Below, piece by piece: positions 6,554-9,017 of a DNA stretch of 9,017 bases. The notes under the pieces were generated by a model. It was given only the letters and a program-made list of their open reading frames with translations. It had not been told where the DNA came from and ran no database searches. Position 1 is the stretch's first letter, and the number at the start of each line of letters is the position of its first letter. This DNA comes from Gemmobacter sp964439015 (GTDB lineage: Bacteria; Pseudomonadota; Alphaproteobacteria; Rhodobacterales; Rhodobacteraceae), in the NCBI GenBank assembly GCA_964439015.1, contig CAYTMV010000080.1, forward strand, positions 1 through 9,017, given 5' to 3'. The translations under genes and the position numbers were made by a program.

Positions 6554-8136
6554 CAGTGCGCGCCCCCCGAGAGCGTGATCCAGGTCATCAGGGCAACAAT
6601 GCCCAGCACCATGGCGAAAGCGTAGTGGAAGATGTAGCCCGACTGCAGGCGGGCCGCGAAGCGCGACAGCATCGGCACGATGCCCAGAGCCACGCCATTG
6701 ATCGANNNNNNNNNNNNNNNNNNNNNNNNNNNNNNNNNNNNNNNNNNNNNNNNNNNNNNNNNNNNNNNNNNNNNNNNNNNNNNNNNNNNNNNNNNNNNNN
6801 NNNNNCGCCAGCTGTAGAACGAGGTAAAGCAGGCCGCGATCACCAGCAGCCAGAAGGCATATTGGCTGCCCACATAGGCGCTTTCGATCACCGCGTCCTT
6901 GGACAGGAAGCCGGCGAAACCGTAATGCGTCAGCGGGATGCCCACGCCGGTGATGGCCAGCGTGCCGATCATCATCGCCCAGAAGGTCAGCGGGATCTTT
7001 TTCCGCAGGCCGCCGTAATAGCGCATGTCCTGCTCGTGATGGGTCGCATGGATCACCGAACCGGCGCCGAGGAACAGCATCGCCTTGAAGAAGGCGTGGG
7101 TGAACAGGTGGAACATCGCCACAGAATAGACACCGACGCCCGCCGCCACGAACATGTAGCCCAACTGCGACATGGTCGAATAGGCGATCACGCGCTTGAT
7201 GTCGTTCTGCACCAGACCGATGGTCGCGGCGACAAAGGCGGTGGTCGCGCCCAGCACGGTGATGAAGGCGGTGGCATCGGGCGCGAATTCATACAGCGGC
7301 GACATCCGGCAGACCAGGAAAACGCCCGCGGTCACCATGGTTGCTGCGTGGATCAGCGCGGAAACCGGGGTAGGGCCCTCCATCGCGTCCGGCAGCCAGG
7401 TGTGCAGACCCAGCTGCGCCGATTTGCCCATCGCCCCGATGAACAGCAGCACGCCGATCAGGTTGGCGGCATTCCACTCGGTCCAGAGGAAAGACAGGTT
7501 GGTCTGCGCCAACTGCGGAGCGGCGGCAAAGACGTCGTCGAACTTGATCGAGCCGGTCAGGAAGAACAGCGCCATGATCCCCAGCGCAAAGCCGAAGTCG
7601 CCCACGCGGTTGACGATGAACGCCTTCATCGCTGCGGCATTGGCCGATGGCTTGCGGTAGTAAAAGCCGATCAGAAGATACGAGGCCACGCCCACGCCTT
7701 CCCAGCCGAAGAACATCTGCACCAGGTTGTCCGAGGTGACCAGCATCAGCATGGCAAAGGTGAAGAACGACAGATAGGCGAAGAAGCGCGCCTTGTAATG
7801 CTCGCCCTCGGGCCAGTTGTCGTCATGGGCCATGTAGCCGAAGGAATAGAGGTGCACCAGGGCCGAGACCGAGTTCACCACCACCAGCATGATCGCGGTC
7901 AGACGATCCAGACGGATCGCCCATTCGGTCGACAGCGCGCCGCTTTCGATCCAGCGCAGGATGGTGATGTGCTGAGTTTCGGGCCCCAGGTTGAGAAACA
8001 GCATCCAGGACAGGATCGCCGCCAGAAACACCAGCGCGGTGGTGATGACCTGCCCGGCCTTTTCGCCCAGCAGGCGCCAGCCGAAGCCGCAGATCAGGGC
8101 GCCGACCAGCGGCGCGAAAAGGATGATCGTGGCCAT
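6553..8136 (-). CDS. nuoL: NADH-quinone oxidoreductase subunit L, interrupted by an assembly gap
   Basis: This is the distal antiporter-like subunit of the complex I membrane arm (Nqo12, ND5). The first 443 residues are readable, then 100 Ns, then the last 50 residues and TGA. Visible channel residues are Glu146 in GWEGVGVASY (helix 5), Lys238 in GAMGKSAQLGLHTWLPDA (helix 7), His263 in LIHAATM (helix 8) and Lys413 in GFLSKDAVIE (helix 12). The antiporter signature NDIKRVIAYSTMSQLGY lies at 311-327. The C-terminal part (LQSGYIFHYAFAMVLG and on) matches the final helix. Counting the 100 Ns gives 527 residues, well short of about 613 in E. coli or roughly 700 in Paracoccus Nqo12, so more than 100 bp is probably missing. 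The missing part would hold the late membrane helices and the long lateral helix. The ATG at 8134-8136 lies 6 bp after nuoK, with AAAGG overlapping the nuoK stop region. I see no sign of a real pseudogene. Confidence 0.95.
   Translation of the reverse strand: MATIILFAPLVGALICGFGWRLLGEKAGQVITTALVFLAAILSWMLFLNLGPETQHITILRWIESGALSTEWAIRLDRLTAIMLVVVNSVSALVHLYSFGYMAHDDNWPEGEHYKARFFAYLSFFTFAMLMLVTSDNLVQMFFGWEGVGVASYLLIGFYYRKPSANAAAMKAFIVNRVGDFGFALGIMALFFLTGSIKFDDVFAAAPQLAQTNLSFLWTEWNAANLIGVLLFIGAMGKSAQLGLHTWLPDAMEGPTPVSALIHAATMVTAGVFLVCRMSPLYEFAPDATAFITVLGATTAFVAATIGLVQNDIKRVIAYSTMSQLGYMFVAAGVGVYSVAMFHLFTHAFFKAMLFLGAGSVIHATHHEQDMRYYGGLRKKIPLTFWAMMIGTLAITGVGIPLTHYGFAGFLSKDAVIESAYVGSQYAFWLLVIAACFTSFYSWXXXXXXXXXXXXXXXXXXXXXXXXXXXXXXXXXXSINGVALGIVPMLSRFAARLQSGYIFHYAFAMVLGIVALMTWITLSGGAH
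6706..6805. other. Run of exactly 100 Ns (scaffold gap) within nuoL
   Basis: Every base from 6706 to 6805 is N. A run of exactly 100 is the usual placeholder for a gap of unknown size between joined contigs. The flanks are both clearly nuoL, in the same orientation and order, so the join is right. The reading frame carries across only because the placeholder happens to fit; it says nothing about the true gap length. Confidence 0.97.
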
Positions 8137-8142
8137 CTGGGC

Positions 8143-8448
8143 TTAACCTTTCATCACGTTGGCGTCCTCGACCTCGATCGTGCCGCGGGTGCGGAAGAAC
8201 GAGACCAGGATCGCAAGGCCGATCGCCGCTTCGGCGGCGGCAACCGTCAGCACGAACATGGTGAAGACCTGCCCCACCAGATCCTGCAGGGCCCAGGAAA
8301 AGGCCACGAGGTTGATGTTCACCGAAAGAAGGATCAGTTCGATCGACATCAGGATCACGATCACGTTCTTGCGGTTCAGGAAGATCCCGAAGATGCCGAT
8401 GACGAACAAGGCCGCCGCCACCGTCAGGTAATGTTCAAGTCCTACCAT
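8143..8448 (-). CDS. nuoK: NADH-quinone oxidoreductase subunit K
   Basis: This is a small membrane subunit (Nqo11, ND4L) that forms part of the proton path next to NuoN and the NuoA/J/H hinge. Its 101 residues are the standard length, with three membrane helices. The two buried glutamates essential in E. coli (Glu36 and Glu72) correspond to Glu37 in LMSIELIL and Glu73 in TVAAAEAAIGLAI. The ATG at 8446-8448 is preceded by a near-consensus GGAGG seven bases upstream, the clearest ribosome site in the window. The gene stands 99 bp after nuoJ, the widest spacing among the minus-strand genes here, and 6 bp before nuoL. Confidence 0.97.
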   Translation of the reverse strand: MVGLEHYLTVAAALFVIGIFGIFLNRKNVIVILMSIELILLSVNINLVAFSWALQDLVGQVFTMFVLTVAAAEAAIGLAILVSFFRTRGTIEVEDANVMKG

Positions 8449-8455
8449 TCTCGTC

Positions 8456-8460
8456 CCTCC
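8456..8460 (-). promoter_or_regulatory. Ribosome binding site of nuoK
   Basis: GGAGG on the minus strand, 7 nt before the nuoK ATG. Unlike its downstream neighbours, nuoK has a full independent site, which fits its larger separation from nuoJ. Confidence 0.8.
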
Positions 8461-8502
8461 GGGGTGTAGTCCCGAGTATCTTTGCGGTCTTTGCCGCGTT
8501 GT

Positions 8503-8522
8503 GCCGGGCGCGCACGCCCGGC
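8503..8522 (-). other. Stem-loop in the nuoJ-nuoK intergenic region
   Basis: In the mRNA-sense strand GCCGGGCG and CGCCCGGC form a perfect 8-bp GC-only stem around the 4-nt loop TGCG. It starts about 25 nt after the nuoJ stop and ends 54 nt before the nuoK start. No U run follows on either strand, so it is not a standard terminator; an RNA-processing or stability element is more likely. The rest of the 99-bp spacer (8449-8547) has no convincing ORF, only the nuoK ribosome site. Confidence 0.55.
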
Positions 8523-8547
8523 CTTCATTCCTGCCGGACAGCGGCGG

Positions 8548-9017
8548 TCAGAGCCCCTGCCCCGGCTTCACGTCCTTCAGTTCCATCGCCTTGGCCGGAT
8601 CGCGCCACATCTGCGCCAGCACGTTCTGCCGCTTCACGTCCTTGCGGTGGCGCAGCGTCAACACGATGGCACCGATCATCGCCACCAGCAGCACCAGACC
8701 GGCGGCCTGGAACAGGTAGATGTACTTGTCATAGATCAGCATCCCCAGCGCGCGGGTGTTCTCGACCTGCGCCACATCCGGGGTGGCGGCCTGCCGCAGC
8801 GCCTGCGCCTGTTCGGCATGGTCCCAGACCGCGTAGGTCATGCCCAGCTGCATGAGCATCAGCAAGCCGATCGCCAGACCCAGCGGCATATATTGCACCA
8901 TCTCGGCCTTGAGTTCGGCAAAGTCGATGTCCAGCATCATGACCACGAACAGGAACAGCACGGCCACCGCGCCGACATAGACGATGATCAGCAGCATCGC
9001 CACAAACTCGGCCCCCA
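8548..9017 (-). CDS. nuoJ: NADH-quinone oxidoreductase subunit J (N-terminus beyond the window)
   Basis: This is a membrane subunit (Nqo10, ND6) at the hinge between the quinone site and the proton channels. The frame is open to the right edge, giving about 155 visible residues; the family has about 185-200, so some 30-45 N-terminal residues and the true start lie outside. The first visible residues read GAEFVAMLLIIVYVGAVAVL and continue as FLFVVMML, the strongly conserved third helix of ND6/NuoJ. The codon at 9001-9003 is GTG, but it is an internal Val, not a start, because the conserved GAEF lies upstream of it in the same frame. Further hydrophobic segments follow: PLGLAIGLLMLMQLGMTYAV, and a later one containing YLFQAAGLVLLVAMIGAIVL, which ends in the basic LRHRKDVKRQ. 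The last residues, DVKPGQGL, precede TGA 8548-8550. Confidence 0.95.
   Translation of the reverse strand, partial: GAEFVAMLLIIVYVGAVAVLFLFVVMMLDIDFAELKAEMVQYMPLGLAIGLLMLMQLGMTYAVWDHAEQAQALRQAATPDVAQVENTRALGMLIYDKYIYLFQAAGLVLLVAMIGAIVLTLRHRKDVKRQNVLAQMWRDPAKAMELKDVKPGQGL

Noticed and set aside
3506..6625. 1039-codon open frame on the plus strand
   Set aside because: It lies opposite nuoN and nuoM, whose motifs and junctions are fully convincing. Its translation is rich in His, Gln, Arg and Asp with no domain-like pattern, as expected when a biased GC-rich gene is read from the opposite strand and stops are rare.
6553..8136. nuoL as a pseudogene or internally deleted variant
   Set aside because: The shortness comes from 100 Ns; both flanks are well-conserved NuoL with intact channel residues and a normal stop overlapping nuoM.
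6556..8469. 637-codon open frame on the plus strand, running through the N gap
   Set aside because: It is the antisense shadow of nuoL and nuoK, with the same His/Gln/Arg/Asp-rich nonsense composition, and it is kept open partly by unknown bases.
8548..9003. nuoJ starting at the GTG 9001-9003
   Set aside because: The conserved GAEF motif of NuoJ continues upstream in frame to the window edge, so this GTG is an internal valine and the gene is simply cut by the window.
349..9017. A hidden defence, mobile or otherwise undescribed system
   Set aside because: All sequence from 349 onwards is occupied by eight recognised housekeeping genes with tight junctions. I saw no transposase, integrase, direct-repeat array, attachment site or compositional break.

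Overview
The window is G+C-rich DNA (clearly above 60% by eye) from an alphaproteobacterium, most likely of the Paracoccus/Rhodobacter group (Rhodobacteraceae). The evidence is the protein families and the gene order: the membrane-arm end of the complex I operon (nuoJ-K-L-M-N, called nqo10-14 in Paracoccus) runs directly into birA, coaX and an RNase J gene. A birA homologue directly after nqo14 is a known feature of Paracoccus denitrificans.

Layout, left to right. Positions 1-258 (+ strand) hold the last 85 codons of a gene that begins outside the window. Its product has an Arg/Asp-rich tail and is probably a DEAD-box RNA helicase. Positions 259-348 hold a perfect inverted repeat that looks like a bidirectional terminator between two convergent transcription units. 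Everything from 349 to the right edge is on the minus strand and reads right to left: nuoJ (5' end cut by the window edge), nuoK, nuoL (interrupted by exactly 100 Ns), nuoM, nuoN, birA, coaX, rnj. Junctions are tight: 99 bp between nuoJ and nuoK, then 6 bp, a 1-nt overlap, 9 bp, an 11-nt overlap, 13 bp and a 4-nt ATGA overlap. This is most simply one long operon or read-through unit ending at the terminator.

The five Nuo proteins form the proton-pumping part of the membrane arm of NADH:ubiquinone oxidoreductase. NuoL, NuoM and NuoN are the three antiporter-like subunits, with their signature Glu/Lys residues visible. NuoK and NuoJ form part of the fourth channel and the hinge to the quinone site. 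The three downstream genes are housekeeping enzymes of other pathways: biotin-protein ligase, type III pantothenate kinase (first step of CoA synthesis) and RNase J (RNA decay and maturation). They share the transcript rather than the reaction.

I found no mobile element, CRISPR array, tRNA, rRNA or defence system, and no sign of an undescribed system. The points worth a second look are the gap that hides the lateral helix of NuoL, the TTG start of birA, a strong hairpin early in birA, the stem-loop between nuoJ and nuoK, and the coupling of RNase J to a respiratory operon. The very long plus-strand open frames opposite nuoN/nuoM and nuoL are antisense shadows.
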